Source: Chitinophaga silvatica (lineage in GTDB: Bacteria; Bacteroidota; Bacteroidia; Chitinophagales; Chitinophagaceae). Taken from it: a stretch of 64,000 nt of DNA. The stretch is taken from the NCBI RefSeq assembly GCF_003419895.1, contig NZ_QPMM01000002.1, positions 620,001-684,000 on the forward strand, written 5' to 3'. The notes beneath the pieces are model-generated. The model made no database searches. It was given only the letters and a program-made list of their open reading frames with translations, and was not told where the DNA came from. The translations under genes were made by a program, and so were the position numbers. Shown piece by piece: positions 27,646-37,567 of this stretch; positions within the stretch are counted from its first letter, which is position 1, and every line of letters starts with the position of its first letter.

Positions 27646-28552
27646 CGTAAATATCTATTTTTTCCAGAATGCCATTCAATTCATCATCAGAATAGAATTC
27701 GATTAAAATACTTCCCTTACCATTTTTTCCTCTGTCCAGTTTCACTTTTGTAGAGAAGTGAGAAGCCAATTGGTCCTGTATTTTCTGAAACGATGGAGGT
27801 AATTTAATTTTTGCCGCCTCAGTGGTTGTTTTACCAGCCTGGTTCATTTTGCGGGCCAGTTCTTCGGTTTGGCGAACAGACAAACCACTTTTCAGGATTT
27901 CATTAAACAGGAAAAGTTGGTTTTCTACGTTTTCCACACCGGTAAGTACTCTGGCATGACCCATGCTGAGGAGGCCATTTCTTACAGCTACCTGAATATC
28001 GGGAGGTAGTTTAAGCAAGCGTATATAGTTGGTAACCGTACTTCTTTCTTTGCCCATACGATCGGCCACTTGTTCCTGAGTAAGGCTGCATTCATCCATC
28101 AGTCTTTTATAGCTGAGGCCCACCTCAATAGCATTGAGGTTTTCGCGTTGCAGATTTTCCAGGAGTGCCAGTTCCAGGAGTTCCTGGTCGTTGGCCTGGC
28201 GCACATAAGCAGGAATATCTTTTAAGCCGGCAAGTTTGCTGGCTCTGAGACGTCTTTCACCTGCGATGAGCTGATATTTTTTATTGTTAATCTTAGCAAC
28301 AGTAATAGGCTGAATAATGTCGTGTATTTTGATAGACGTACTCAGCTCCTGTAAAGACACCTCATCGAAGTCGCGGCGCGGCTGTTTAGGATTAGTAACA
28401 ATCTGCTCCAGCGGGATGCGTTCAATACCTGTAGCCGTAGCTACTACTTTATCACCTAGGGCGCCAGCAGTGTGCTTCAGATCTGTATCGATATTTTGAA
28501 GCAGTGAGCGAATGCCTTTGCCCAACGCCTCTTTCTTACTTGGATTGGTCAT
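27638..28552 (-). CDS. parB: Chromosome-partitioning protein ParB
   Basis: Centromere-binding CTPase that loads at parS and spreads. It has 304 residues. The CTP-binding motifs include QLIAGERRLRASKLAG (about 115-130), the ENLQRENLNAIE region follows, and the HTH LTQEQVADRMGKERSTVTNY (about 170-190) binds parS. The C-terminal dimerisation domain ends the protein. It overlaps parA by 17 bp. I did not find a parS-like palindrome nearby. Confidence 0.95.
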   Translation of the reverse strand: MTNPSKKEALGKGIRSLLQNIDTDLKHTAGALGDKVVATATGIERIPLEQIVTNPKQPRRDFDEVSLQELSTSIKIHDIIQPITVAKINNKKYQLIAGERRLRASKLAGLKDIPAYVRQANDQELLELALLENLQRENLNAIEVGLSYKRLMDECSLTQEQVADRMGKERSTVTNYIRLLKLPPDIQVAVRNGLLSMGHARVLTGVENVENQLFLFNEILKSGLSVRQTEELARKMNQAGKTTTEAAKIKLPPSFQKIQDQLASHFSTKVKLDRGKNGKGSILIEFYSDDELNGILEKIDIYGG

Positions 28553-29357
28553 CGTTGATAGCTAGGATTTTATCTTTAGTTTTAATTTTAGTGAAGTCGT
28601 GTTTCTGCAAAATTTCTTTGGCCAGATTCAGATAGTTGATAGCACCGGTGCTTGCCGCATCATACATGATAACGGATTTACCGAAGCTGGGAGCTTCTCC
28701 GAGTTTAGTATTACGGTGAATGATGGTATCGAACACGCTTTCTTCAAAGTGTTGTTTTACTTCATCAACCACCTGGTTACTTAATCTCAGGCGGCCATCG
28801 TACATGGTCATCAGAATACCTTCAATTTCAAGTTCAATATTCAGGCGGCTTTGTACGATTTTGATTGTATTGAGTAATTTACCCAGACCTTCCAATGCGA
28901 AAAATTCGCATTGCACAGGGATGATTACGGAAGTAGAAGCTACCAATGCATTAACTGTGATAAGTCCTAATGAAGGGGAGCAGTCTACAATCACGAAATC
29001 ATAATCTGCTTCTACAGAATCAATAACCTGTTTCATTACCCTTTCTCTGCTAGGGTGATTGATCAGTTCCAGCTCAGCACCTACCAGGTCGATATGTGAA
29101 GGTAATACCTTAAGATTAGGAGTATCAGATTCCAGGATCACGTCTTTGGCCTGCACATCGTTTACCATACAATCGTATAGGCTCTGTTGCACATTGCGCA
29201 GGTCAAAACCCAGTCCGGTAGTACTGTTGGCCTGTGGATCGGCATCTACCAGCAGTGTCTTGTATTCCAGCACAGCCAGGCTGCTTGCAAGGTTGATAGC
29301 ACTTGTAGTCTTTCCTACGCCACCTTTCTGGTTAGCGATTGCGATTATTCTAGCCAT
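28536..29357 (-). CDS. parA: Chromosome-partitioning ATPase ParA
   Basis: Deviant Walker ATPase, 273 residues. ANQKGGVGKTTSAINLA (about 8-24) carries the two lysines of the deviant P-loop, followed by the switch motif VDADPQANSTTGLG and DFVIVDCSPSLG. No N-terminal HTH, so it is the chromosomal Soj-like type. First gene of the unit; with parB it segregates the chromosome. The surroundings are metabolic genes and not a plasmid backbone, so it is chromosomal. Confidence 0.95.
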   Translation of the reverse strand: MARIIAIANQKGGVGKTTSAINLASSLAVLEYKTLLVDADPQANSTTGLGFDLRNVQQSLYDCMVNDVQAKDVILESDTPNLKVLPSHIDLVGAELELINHPSRERVMKQVIDSVEADYDFVIVDCSPSLGLITVNALVASTSVIIPVQCEFFALEGLGKLLNTIKIVQSRLNIELEIEGILMTMYDGRLRLSNQVVDEVKQHFEESVFDTIIHRNTKLGEAPSFGKSVIMYDAASTGAINYLNLAKEILQKHDFTKIKTKDKILAINDDQSK

Positions 29358-29423
29358 TGTGTAATTTAAAAATTCAAAGGTTATTTATAGGATAAAGGAT
29401 AAATCACTCAAATCTCTTCTTCC

Positions 29424-30104
29424 TCAAACCTCTATTGTGCTTCCAATTTCAGGAAGTATCAGCTCAATTCCGGCATCGTCAAATTGTTTTACTGCTTCTT
29501 CAGTATCAATTTTCACATATCCGAAAGTGTTATAATGTACACCAATAATTTTATCACATTCAATCAGTTCGGAAGCTGCTATTGCATCTTCTATGCCCAT
29601 TGTAAAGTTGTCACCTATTGGAAGTACGGCAAAATCAAGTGTAGTGAGTGCAGCTACCAGCTCCATGTCTAACGTCAGTGCCGTATCGCCGGAATAGTAA
29701 AAATTACCATCTTCCGTCATAAATACAAAACCAACAGGACAGCCACCATATGAACCATCCGGTAAGCTACTGGAATGTTGAGCAGTTACGCATTTAACAG
29801 TGCCAAAAGAGAATTTCCATTTACCACCAGGGTTCATCGGGTGCACTTTTTCAACACCGTTTTTGAGCGCCCACATCGCAACCTCATAATTGGCAACTAC
29901 CTTAGCACCAGTACGTTTGGCCAGTTCTATCAGATCGGCAGTATGATCATCATGCCCATGAGACACAAAGATATAATCTGCTTCTATCTTACTGATATCC
30001 ACCTTTTTAGCCAGTTCATTATGCGTGATGAATGGGTCAAAAAGCACCTTTTTACCCTGAATTTCTACAGCAAAGCAGGAATGGCCGTAACAAGTATACT
30101 TCAT
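29424..30104 (-). CDS. UPF0173 metallo-beta-lactamase-fold hydrolase
   Basis: About 226 residues from the ATG at 30104 (MKYTCYGHSCFAVE, the usual family start). Metallo-beta-lactamase fold of the UPF0173 type: VSHGHDDHTADLI carries the zinc motif HxHxDH, then TAQHSSSLPDGSYGGCPVG, a YYSGDTALTLDM aspartate and VHYNTFGYV at the end. Such proteins are hydrolases without an agreed substrate. Monocistronic; a 430-bp AT-rich divergent region separates it from the next gene. Confidence 0.87.
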   Translation of the reverse strand: MKYTCYGHSCFAVEIQGKKVLFDPFITHNELAKKVDISKIEADYIFVSHGHDDHTADLIELAKRTGAKVVANYEVAMWALKNGVEKVHPMNPGGKWKFSFGTVKCVTAQHSSSLPDGSYGGCPVGFVFMTEDGNFYYSGDTALTLDMELVAALTTLDFAVLPIGDNFTMGIEDAIAASELIECDKIIGVHYNTFGYVKIDTEEAVKQFDDAGIELILPEIGSTIEV

Positions 30105-30125
30105 GCGTATCAATTTATTGATCAC

Positions 30126-30556
30126 CGGATTTGATAAGAAAAATTATCACTTTTTCCCAAAAATGCCGGAATCATGATTCAATAATTCCCAATTTCCAAT
30201 AAAAATAGCTCAATCGGCCAAAAATACAACGAATAGATAAAAATCAGGTACTACCTTGTATTTATTTATACACAAAGTGTCCGCAATGTTGTGCCCCCTA
30301 TTTTTTCAATGGGTTAATTTTTAGCCGGTTTCAGAAGTTCTGGCCTTTTATATTACTAAAATATTAAAATTATTTTATCCCTCAGGCAAATAGCAAAAGT
30401 ACAGTTTCTACCTACGCCACAAAAAAAATAAAACATACAATTCTTCCCGTTGTTATTCGTCTGTATATCTGTTATTAAGTTGTTTTAACTTTTTGGAGCA
30501 GTTTAGTTACCTTAAATTGCTAAAATATTATTACATAGCTATATTAAATTTTCATA
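30126..30556. other. AT-rich divergent intergenic region
   Basis: It separates two divergent genes. A TATTTTTG box on the minus strand (30226-30219) could serve the UPF0173 gene. I see no gene, tRNA or repeat element of the palindromic family in it. Confidence 0.4.
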
Positions 30557-31816
30557 ATGCGACCCGGCTTAAACTCTATAGTACTGATTCTCTTCCTCTT
30601 ATTACTGGACGTATACGTGTTCATGGCTATCAGATCATTGGTCTATTTGTCCAGCCCCCGGATCAGAACAATAACCTATACCAGTTACTGGACTGTTTCA
30701 GCTATCTGCGTCACAATGATTGCGTTGCTACCGTATATCAACTGGCATAACTGGCCATCCAATCTGAAGTCATATCTCATGGCTATTTTCATTGGGCTGG
30801 TTTTAGCTAAGTTATTTGTAGCAGTATTTTTGTTGATTGATGATTTAAGACGGCTCGTCGTTTACCTGATCCGAAAGTTTGGCAGTAGCACTGCCACTAC
30901 CGCCGCCACCGACGGAATTAGCCGCTCCCAGTTCCTTGTAAAACTTGGCTTGTTAACCGGTGGGGCATTCTTCGGCTCCCTCATCTACGGCTTCTCCAAT
31001 AAATATAATTATCATGTCAGAAAGGTAAAACTGGCATTTAAAGAACTGCCGGCTTCGTTCAAAGGTCTGCGCATTATCCAGATTTCAGATGTGCATTCAG
31101 GTAGTTTTACCAATAAAGCTGCTGTAATGAAGGGAATTAAACTGATCAATGACCAGAAACCTGATCTGGTGCTGTTTACCGGCGACCTGGTAAACGACCG
31201 GGCAGTGGAGATGGACGAATGGATGGACGTATTCAATCAGATCAATGCTCCTATGGGCGTTTATTCTACCCTTGGTAACCACGATTATGGCGATTATTAT
31301 CCCTGGCCCGATAAAACTCCGGATGGTTTCAGTGCTATGAAACACGAAAACCTGGAGCAACTAAAAGCTGTACATGGTAAACTCGGATGGCGATTGCTGA
31401 TGAATGAAAACGTAATCCTCGAACGAAACAATGAAAAAATTGCGTTGATTGGAATCGAGAACTGGAGCGCCATAAAAAGATTTCCAAGATATGGTGACCT
31501 GAAACGCGCCTACGAAGGCACTCAGGATATTCCATTTAAAATATTGCTCTCACACGACCCAACACACTGGGATGCACAGGTACGTCCGGAGTATCCCGAC
31601 ATTTCCCTGATGCTGGCCGGGCATACCCACGGAATGCAGTTTGGTGTTGAAATTCCTGGCTTCAAATGGAGCCCGGCACAATTCTTTTATAAAGAATGGG
31701 CAGGATTATATAAGACCGGTAAGCAACTATTGTATGTCAACAGAGGCTTTGGATTCCTGGGTTATCCCGGAAGAGTGGGAATTTTACCAGAGATCACGGT
31801 AATAGATCTGGTATAG
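30557..31816 (+). CDS. Membrane-anchored metallophosphoesterase
   Basis: A 419-residue protein. Three or four hydrophobic segments fill the first 120 residues (LNSIVLILFLLLLDVYVFMA, the 50-65 and 75-98 stretches); a further one lies near 130-145. From about 175 it is a calcineurin-like phosphoesterase: QISDVHSGSF, FTGDLVNDR, STLGNHDYGDYY, LLSHDPTHWD and LAGHTHGMQFG give all the metal ligands. Related YkuE-type enzymes act on membrane-associated substrates such as UDP-diacylglucosamine; the exact substrate here is unknown. Monocistronic. Confidence 0.9.
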   Translation: MRPGLNSIVLILFLLLLDVYVFMAIRSLVYLSSPRIRTITYTSYWTVSAICVTMIALLPYINWHNWPSNLKSYLMAIFIGLVLAKLFVAVFLLIDDLRRLVVYLIRKFGSSTATTAATDGISRSQFLVKLGLLTGGAFFGSLIYGFSNKYNYHVRKVKLAFKELPASFKGLRIIQISDVHSGSFTNKAAVMKGIKLINDQKPDLVLFTGDLVNDRAVEMDEWMDVFNQINAPMGVYSTLGNHDYGDYYPWPDKTPDGFSAMKHENLEQLKAVHGKLGWRLLMNENVILERNNEKIALIGIENWSAIKRFPRYGDLKRAYEGTQDIPFKILLSHDPTHWDAQVRPEYPDISLMLAGHTHGMQFGVEIPGFKWSPAQFFYKEWAGLYKTGKQLLYVNRGFGFLGYPGRVGILPEITVIDLV

Positions 31817-31925
31817 GCAGGTTGACCGACAGATATAGTCTGTTTACCCATACAAATACCTTATTCACGGGAACATTGTGATTTAAATGTGCTATTGCTT
31901 TATTTTGCGTGTACGTACTTAACTT

Positions 31926-32831
31926 ATGCGCCTATACTTCTTTACCTTATTGTTGTTATGTAGCAAGATTGCCGCAGGCCAAACTTTAGCAGAGTTGGAA
32001 CAACAACTCGATTCTTTGTTGCAAAAGAAACAACGCAGCGAAGTAATGATTGGAATAGGCTACGGTAATAATCCTGCATATAGTAGTAAGGTCAATAGTT
32101 TTGACCTTCCAATAGTGCTTAAGCCCTATCTGGCTCCTTCAATTTCCTATTATCATAAAAGCGGTTTTTATGGCAGTGCCAGTAGTTATTACATGCTCAA
32201 ATCTGAAGGTAAGCCATGGTTCGAATGGGATCTTACAGGCGGTTATGACTATACGAAAAATAAAAACCTGTTGACCGGTATTTCGTATACCCGTTATCTG
32301 TTTGCCGATTCTTCTGATGTTCCTACCACCCCAATTAAGAATGAGTTGTATGCTTATTTCTATTATAGAAAATGGTGGTTACAACCTGGTGCAGCAATGG
32401 ATTTTGGATGGGGGAAACACATAAGCCAGAATAATCAGATTAGGGAAACACTTAAAGGGAATGATTTTAACTTTATAGCCTCGGTAAGGCATCCTTTCAA
32501 ATTCTTCGGTATTTTTCATTTGGGAGATGCCTGTATTATTACTCCCGCTGTGAACCTGACATTCGGAACAGCCAATTATTTCAGCAACCTTAAAGCGTTT
32601 CAATATCTTGTCTGGAATACCAAACCAACGAGAAATCATGCTCCGGGAAAAGAGATGAATTTTGAAGATCATTCAGATTTTGAAGCCAGAGCAATTGATT
32701 TGACATTAAATATTTCTTACTTCATAGGCCCCTTCACCGTTACTCCAACCTTTGCATTATTTAAGCCATTCACTGGTACTAACCAATCAGTTATGAGCTA
32801 TTTCACTACAGGAGTGTTCTATAGTTTTTAA
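31926..32831 (+). CDS. Exported protein of unknown function, probable barrel
   Basis: A 301-residue product with a signal peptide (about 1-19, IAAGQ). A short coiled-coil-like ELEQQLDSLLQKKQ follows, and the rest is aromatic beta strands (SYYHKSGFYGSASSYYML, YAYFYYRKWWLQPG) ending in FFTTGVFYSF-like residues; the final Phe fits an outer-membrane barrel. No named family recognised. Separate from the following barrel gene by 110 bp. Confidence 0.7.
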   Translation: MRLYFFTLLLLCSKIAAGQTLAELEQQLDSLLQKKQRSEVMIGIGYGNNPAYSSKVNSFDLPIVLKPYLAPSISYYHKSGFYGSASSYYMLKSEGKPWFEWDLTGGYDYTKNKNLLTGISYTRYLFADSSDVPTTPIKNELYAYFYYRKWWLQPGAAMDFGWGKHISQNNQIRETLKGNDFNFIASVRHPFKFFGIFHLGDACIITPAVNLTFGTANYFSNLKAFQYLVWNTKPTRNHAPGKEMNFEDHSDFEARAIDLTLNISYFIGPFTVTPTFALFKPFTGTNQSVMSYFTTGVFYSF

Positions 32832-32941
32832 TCCTTTTTAACAAATAGCACGGAATTTGTATTTAAGGAAACTCTATTATCAAATAGGGGTATAGGACAT
32901 CAGGTACGTCTATATTTTAACCATTACTAACAAGATTTATT

Positions 32942-33550
32942 ATGAAAAAACTGTTTCTCGCCGCAGTAGTATTATTGTTGGCTGCTGTAACAACTGTTAA
33001 TGCGCAGGATAGAGTATTGCGTTTTGGTATCAAAGGAGGAGCAAACCTCGGAAAACTTGATGGAACCGGCTTTCAGGACGGATTTAAATTAGGCTACCAT
33101 CTGGGAGCTTTCGCCCAGCTTAAATTGGTAAAAGGTTTTGGGGTACAGGGAGAGTTAATCTTTTCTTCTACTAAAACAGAAACAACAGAAGGTTTTGACA
33201 AGATTTATGAAGGTGTAAGTACTGCAGATAACCGCAAAAAAATTAACCTCAATTATCTGAGTATTCCATTGTTAGCTAACATTGATCTGGGAACCCCACG
33301 GTTGAAATTACAGGTAGGTCCTCAATTCGGGGCTTTGGTAAGTGACAGGAAGGTTCTTGGAGCTGCCAATGAAGCATTTAAAGGAGGTGAAATTTCCGGT
33401 GTCGCAGGTTTATGGCTCCAACTCCCGATTGTAAATGTGAGTGCAAGGTATGTTATTGGCTTTAACGATGTTAAAGGTATCAATAGCGTAACCAGTACCA
33501 GTAACTGGAAGAACCAGGGCATTCAACTGGGTGTTGGTGTAACTTTCTAA
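32942..33550 (+). CDS. PorT-like outer-membrane beta-barrel protein
   Basis: A 202-residue barrel with a clear signal peptide (about 1-21, VNAQ). The FGIKGGANLGKLDG opening, LGYHLGAFAQLKLVKGFG, LNYLSIPLLANI and the LQVGPQFGALVS block are the pattern of the PorT/OMP_b-brl_2 family that is abundant in Bacteroidota. The C-terminus is GVGVTF with the final Phe used by the BAM machinery. Function of this paralogue unknown. Palindrome E follows its stop at 5 bp. Confidence 0.85.
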   Translation: MKKLFLAAVVLLLAAVTTVNAQDRVLRFGIKGGANLGKLDGTGFQDGFKLGYHLGAFAQLKLVKGFGVQGELIFSSTKTETTEGFDKIYEGVSTADNRKKINLNYLSIPLLANIDLGTPRLKLQVGPQFGALVSDRKVLGAANEAFKGGEISGVAGLWLQLPIVNVSARYVIGFNDVKGINSVTSTSNWKNQGIQLGVGVTF

Positions 33551-33555
33551 GAAGT

Positions 33556-33723
33556 TTTTTTCTCGCAAAGCAGCAAAGAAGCAAAGAGGCATAAGGATCG
33601 TAGCGAATGTTATTAAAAACTCTTGTTGGGTTTCAATTATAATAGAAACCAGTCAGTAGTTCTTAAAAACATTCGCTACGATCCTTATGCCTCTTTGCTT
33701 CTTTGCTGCTTTGCGAGAAAAAA
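33556..33723. repeat. Long palindromic element E
   Basis: Arms of about 60 bp (33556-33616 and 33666-33723) with TTTTTTCTCGC ends. The core reads GGATCGTAGCG where B and D read GGATCGAAGCG, and the right arm has the compensating CGCTACGATCC. The loop shares GAAACCAGTCAGTAGTTCTT-type sequence with F and G. It starts 5 bp after a stop codon. Confidence 0.92.
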
Positions 33724-33837
33724 CACTGCCAACCCGTCACTTGGCACCAAACTTGACAATAGTAGGGCGCATACTAAATTGAGGACAGATACAGATTAAA
33801 CTGTCAGAATGTCCTCGGACGGATTTAAATATCTCAG

Positions 33838-36240
33838 ATGAACAAATTTTATTTAGGAAATTCAGAAGATGAAATGGAGTTCATGCCAATTATCCCTCTA
33901 AATGAAGAGGGAGAAGGACAGGAAGATGAGCAGTTCCCGGAAGAATTGGCATTATTACCATTACGAAATACCGTATTGTTTCCTGGCGTAGTACTACCTA
34001 TTACTGTAGGCCGGGATAAATCTATAAAAGCTGTTAATGATGCCTATAAGGCAGATAAGTCGATAGGCGTTGTTGCCCAGAAAGACAGTACAATAGAAGA
34101 TCCGGAAGTAGGAGATTTAAGTGAAGTTGGTACTATAGCCCGTATCGTAAAACTCATCAAAATGCCGGATGGTGGCACAACCATCATTATCCAGGGCAGG
34201 AAACGTTTCAGAATAGATGAAATATTGACAGAAGATCCTTACTTCAAAGCTAAAATTGAAGTATTAACAGACGAAATTGTTGAGGATGATTCTGAATTTG
34301 ATGCATATATTTCTTCTATCAAGGATTTAGCCGGACAAATCATTCAATTATCCCCGAATTTACCTTCAGAAGCCAGCATCATTCTTAAGAATATTGAAAA
34401 TGCCTCTTTCCTGGTACATTTCGTGTCCTCTAATCTGAACTCTGATGTTAAAGACAAACAACAGCTGTTGGAAATCAATAATCTGCGTACCAGAGCAGAA
34501 TTGTTGATGAAATTATTGCAGACAGAATTACAGTTGGCAGAGCTGAAAAATAAGATCACCAATAAAACAAAGGCAGATCTGGACAAACAGCAACGCGACT
34601 ACTTCCTGCAACAACAGATGAAGTCTATCAAAGAAGAATTAGGTGGCGATAGCAATGATCGCGAGCTTAAGGAAATGAAGCGTAAGGCGGAAGAAAAGAA
34701 ATGGCCTAAAGCTGCTGCTGAAGCTTTCTCTAAGGGTATAGAAAAACTCGAGAGAATGCATCCTAGTACACCGGATTACAGCGTTGTTTATAATCACCTC
34801 GATCTATTGCTCGATCTGCCATGGGATAGCTATACAACCGATAGCTATGATCTGAAGAAGGCTAAGAAAATATTGGACCATGACCATTATGGTATGGACA
34901 AAATCAAGGAACGTATTATCGAATACCTGGCAGTGCTTAAGCTAAAAGGCGATATGAAGTCTCCTATTCTTTGCTTTGTTGGCCCTCCGGGTATTGGTAA
35001 AACCTCGCTGGGTCGCTCTATCGCTAATGCAGTAGGTCGTAAATATGTTAGATTGAGCTTAGGTGGACTGCATGATGAAAGCGAAATCCGTGGTCACCGT
35101 AAAACCTATATCGGTGCTATGCCTGGTAGGGTGGTGCAGTCGATCCGTAAAGTGAAATCCTCTAATCCTGTTATGATCCTCGATGAAATCGATAAGATCG
35201 GAAATGACCTTAGAGGAGATCCTAGTTCTGCATTGCTGGAAGTACTGGACCCTGAACAGAACAGCACTTTCTACGATAATTACCTGGAACTGGAATATGA
35301 CCTTAGCAAGGTATTATTTATTGCAACTGCCAATAATATCAATGCTATACATCCTGCGTTAAGAGATCGTCTGGAAATCATTGATCTGAGCGGCTACTCT
35401 ATTGAAGAGAAAATAGAAATTGCTAAACGTCACTTGCTGCCAAAACAAAAAGAGGCACATGGACTGAAAGATATTAAGATTAAGGTTCCTAATAATGTGA
35501 TTGAGCATTTGATTGCCAATTATACCAGAGAGAGTGGAGTCAGGGAGTTGGACAGACAGATAGCTGCTATAATGCGTAACCTGGCGAAACAGGTGGCAAT
35601 GGAAGAAGAATTGCCTGAAACACTTACTGATCAAAACATTGAGGATATCCTGGGAAGATCCAGATATTCCAATGAGATGTATAAGGTTGGAAATCCTCCC
35701 GGTGTTGCTGTAGGCCTGGCCTGGACATATGTAGGTGGCGATATCCTGTTTATTGAAACCAGTTTAAGTGAAGGAAAGGGAGATCTTAAGCTTACAGGTA
35801 ATCTGGGTAATGTAATGAAGGAATCTGCGATTACAGCGTTGACTTATATACAGTCACATGCCGCTGAGTTGAAGATTGATTCCAAGTTGTTTTCTTCAAA
35901 GAGTGTGCATATACACATTCCTGAAGGTGCAGTGCCCAAAGATGGTCCAAGTGCGGGTATTACCATGCTCACTGCTCTGACATCCTTATATACTGGACGT
36001 AAAGTTAAATCGTACCTGGCGATGTCTGGGGAGATTACCTTACGTGGACAAGTACTGCCGGTTGGTGGGATAAAGGAAAAAATCCTTGCGGCAAAAAGGG
36101 CTGGTATTAAAGAAGTGATTCTTTGCTGGCAGAATGAGAAGGACATCAAGGATATTAATCCATCTTACATTAAGGGTATGAAATTCCATTATGTAAGGGA
36201 AATGAACCAAGTGCTTGAAATTGCGTTATTAAAGAAATAA
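33838..36240 (+). CDS. lon: ATP-dependent protease Lon
   Basis: An 800-residue Lon. Substrate-binding N domain (about 35-240, [16 protein letters not shown]), AAA+ module with Walker [10 protein letters not shown] at about 382-390 and the Walker [10 protein letters not shown], then the serine protease domain with [11 protein letters not shown] (catalytic Ser705) and VGGIKEK carrying the catalytic Lys. It degrades misfolded and regulatory proteins in the cytoplasm. Monocistronic with its own terminator; an inverted AGGACA/TGTCCT pair at about 33782-33815 upstream could be regulatory but no known heat-shock operator was recognised. Confidence 0.97.
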   Translation: MNKFYLGNSEDEMEFMPIIPLNEEGEGQEDEQFPEELALLPLRNTVLFPGVVLPITVGRDKSIKAVNDAYKADKSIGVVAQKDSTIEDPEVGDLSEVGTIARIVKLIKMPDGGTTIIIQGRKRFRIDEILTEDPYFKAKIEVLTDEIVEDDSEFDAYISSIKDLAGQIIQLSPNLPSEASIILKNIENASFLVHFVSSNLNSDVKDKQQLLEINNLRTRAELLMKLLQTELQLAELKNKITNKTKADLDKQQRDYFLQQQMKSIKEELGGDSNDRELKEMKRKAEEKKWPKAAAEAFSKGIEKLERMHPSTPDYSVVYNHLDLLLDLPWDSYTTDSYDLKKAKKILDHDHYGMDKIKERIIEYLAVLKLKGDMKSPILCFVGPPGIGKTSLGRSIANAVGRKYVRLSLGGLHDESEIRGHRKTYIGAMPGRVVQSIRKVKSSNPVMILDEIDKIGNDLRGDPSSALLEVLDPEQNSTFYDNYLELEYDLSKVLFIATANNINAIHPALRDRLEIIDLSGYSIEEKIEIAKRHLLPKQKEAHGLKDIKIKVPNNVIEHLIANYTRESGVRELDRQIAAIMRNLAKQVAMEEELPETLTDQNIEDILGRSRYSNEMYKVGNPPGVAVGLAWTYVGGDILFIETSLSEGKGDLKLTGNLGNVMKESAITALTYIQSHAAELKIDSKLFSSKSVHIHIPEGAVPKDGPSAGITMLTALTSLYTGRKVKSYLAMSGEITLRGQVLPVGGIKEKILAAKRAGIKEVILCWQNEKDIKDINPSYIKGMKFHYVREMNQVLEIALLKK

Positions 36241-36345
36241 CGACGCGTACCATTGCTGTCAGTCATGACGGCAATTTATATATGTTCATATCCGGTTTTG
36301 TTGTGACCCCGGCTATGAGCTTCATGTTGATTGTTTTAAGGGTTG

Positions 36346-36385
36346 ATAAAGCCATTCCGGGTGATGCTGGAATGGCTTTATTTTT
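36346..36385 (+). terminator. Terminator of lon
   Basis: A 13-bp perfect stem (ATAAAGCCATTCC and its inverse) with a 10-nt loop and a TTTT exit, immediately before palindrome F, whose TTTT start merges with the T-run. Confidence 0.85.
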
Positions 36386-36588
36386 CTCGCAAAGGCGCAA
36401 AGATTAATATTAAGAAGCAAAGGACTTTTTTAAGATTTTAAGAAATGAAGAACATAATAATGACTTCCAAATGGTTTCAATAATAATAGTAACCAGTCAG
36501 TAGTTCTTAATAATATTCGCTTCGATCCTTATAAGCTTAAAAAAGTCCTTTGCTTCTTAATATTAATCTTTGCGCCTTTGCGAGAAAA
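36382..36588. repeat. Long palindromic element F, second subtype
   Basis: Arms begin TTTTCTCGCAAAGGCGCAAAG and continue with an AATATTAAGAAGCAAAGGAC block, inverted near-perfectly for about 55 bp. The inner part is less symmetrical: the right half keeps the TTCGCTTCGATCC core of subtype 1, the left half is a diverged version. It abuts the pdxJ stop codon and sits between convergent lon and pdxJ. Confidence 0.92.
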
Positions 36589-37320
36589 CTAATCTATCAA
36601 TTGGCGTTTATACAATTGTATAGTATTCTCCAGGCCGAAGTAGAGGGCATCTGCAACGAGAGCATGGCCGATAGATACTTCTGCCAGTTGAGGAATATGT
36701 AACTTAAAGAAGCGTAGATTATCCAGATTCAGATCATGACCTGCATTGAGCCCTAATCCGATATTGGTAGCTTCCCTGGCGGTATTTTTATAATCGTTAA
36801 AAAGTTTCAGGTTTTGAGGCTGGGTGCGGGCATTAGTATATTCTTCGGCATATGGGCCGGTATAGAGCTCAATACGATCTGCGCCTGCGGTTTTAGCACC
36901 TTCTACTTTTGTAATATCTGGGTTTAGGAAGATAGAAACTCTGATACCAGCTTGTTTCAAAGCAGAGATAACCTCTTTGAGTTGTGATTGATGGGCTACG
37001 GTATCCCAACCGGTATTGGAAGTTATAGCATTAGGAGGGTCCGGAACCAGTGTACATTGGTCTGGTTTTACGGATAATACCAGGTCCATAAATTCTTTGG
37101 AAGGATATCCTTCAATATTAAATTCAGTAGTAACCAATGGTTTAAGGTCTAGCACGTCCTGGTAGCGGATATGACGTTCATCGGGACGAGGGTGAACGGT
37201 AATACCATCGGCGCCAAAGCGCTCGCAATCCCGAGCAACTTTTAATATATCCGGCAAATTGCCGCCCCTGGCGTTTCTCAGGGTAGCAAACTTGTTGATG
37301 TTAACACTCAGCTTAGTCAT
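36589..37320 (-). CDS. pdxJ: Pyridoxine 5'-phosphate synthase PdxJ
   Basis: Closes the vitamin B6 ring from 1-deoxyxylulose 5-phosphate and 3-amino-1-hydroxyacetone phosphate. It has 243 residues, a TIM barrel. LSVNINKFATLRNARGG at the start, GITVHPRPDERHI, ELYTGPYAE and GLGLNAGHDLN are the known phosphate- and substrate-binding stretches. Its deoxyxylulose phosphate precursor also feeds dxr, present at 61.4 kb. Flanked on both sides by palindromic elements (F after its stop, G before its start). Confidence 0.95.
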   Translation of the reverse strand: MTKLSVNINKFATLRNARGGNLPDILKVARDCERFGADGITVHPRPDERHIRYQDVLDLKPLVTTEFNIEGYPSKEFMDLVLSVKPDQCTLVPDPPNAITSNTGWDTVAHQSQLKEVISALKQAGIRVSIFLNPDITKVEGAKTAGADRIELYTGPYAEEYTNARTQPQNLKLFNDYKNTAREATNIGLGLNAGHDLNLDNLRFFKLHIPQLAEVSIGHALVADALYFGLENTIQLYKRQLID

Positions 37321-37351
37321 GTTGCAAAGCTAAAACATTTCTGGGAAAGGA

Positions 37352-37560
37352 TTTCTCGCAAAGGCGCAAAGATTAATATTAAGAAGCAAAGGACTTTTTT
37401 TAAGATTTTTAAGGAATAGAGAATGTTATAAAGACCTCTAATTGGTTTCAATAATAATAGTAACCAGTCAGTAGTTCTTAATAATATTCGCTTTGATCCT
37501 TAAAAATCTTAAAAAAAGTCCTTTGCTTCTTAATATTAATCTTTGCGCCTTTGCGAGAAA
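37352..37560. repeat. Long palindromic element G, second subtype
   Basis: Sister of F with the same ends and a perfect arm of about 70 bp (through TTTAAGATTTTTAAGG). The loop shares the TAACCAGTCAGTAGTTCTTA stretch with F. It lies between pdxJ and ahcY, which run in the same direction, 7 bp from the ahcY stop codon. Confidence 0.92.
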
Positions 37561-37567
37561 AACGCTA

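Noticed and set aside
28536..29357. Plasmid or integrated element because of parAB
   Set aside because: parA-parB-DUF5683-dapB is a normal chromosomal order in Bacteroidota, and no replication, mobilisation or integrase genes are near.
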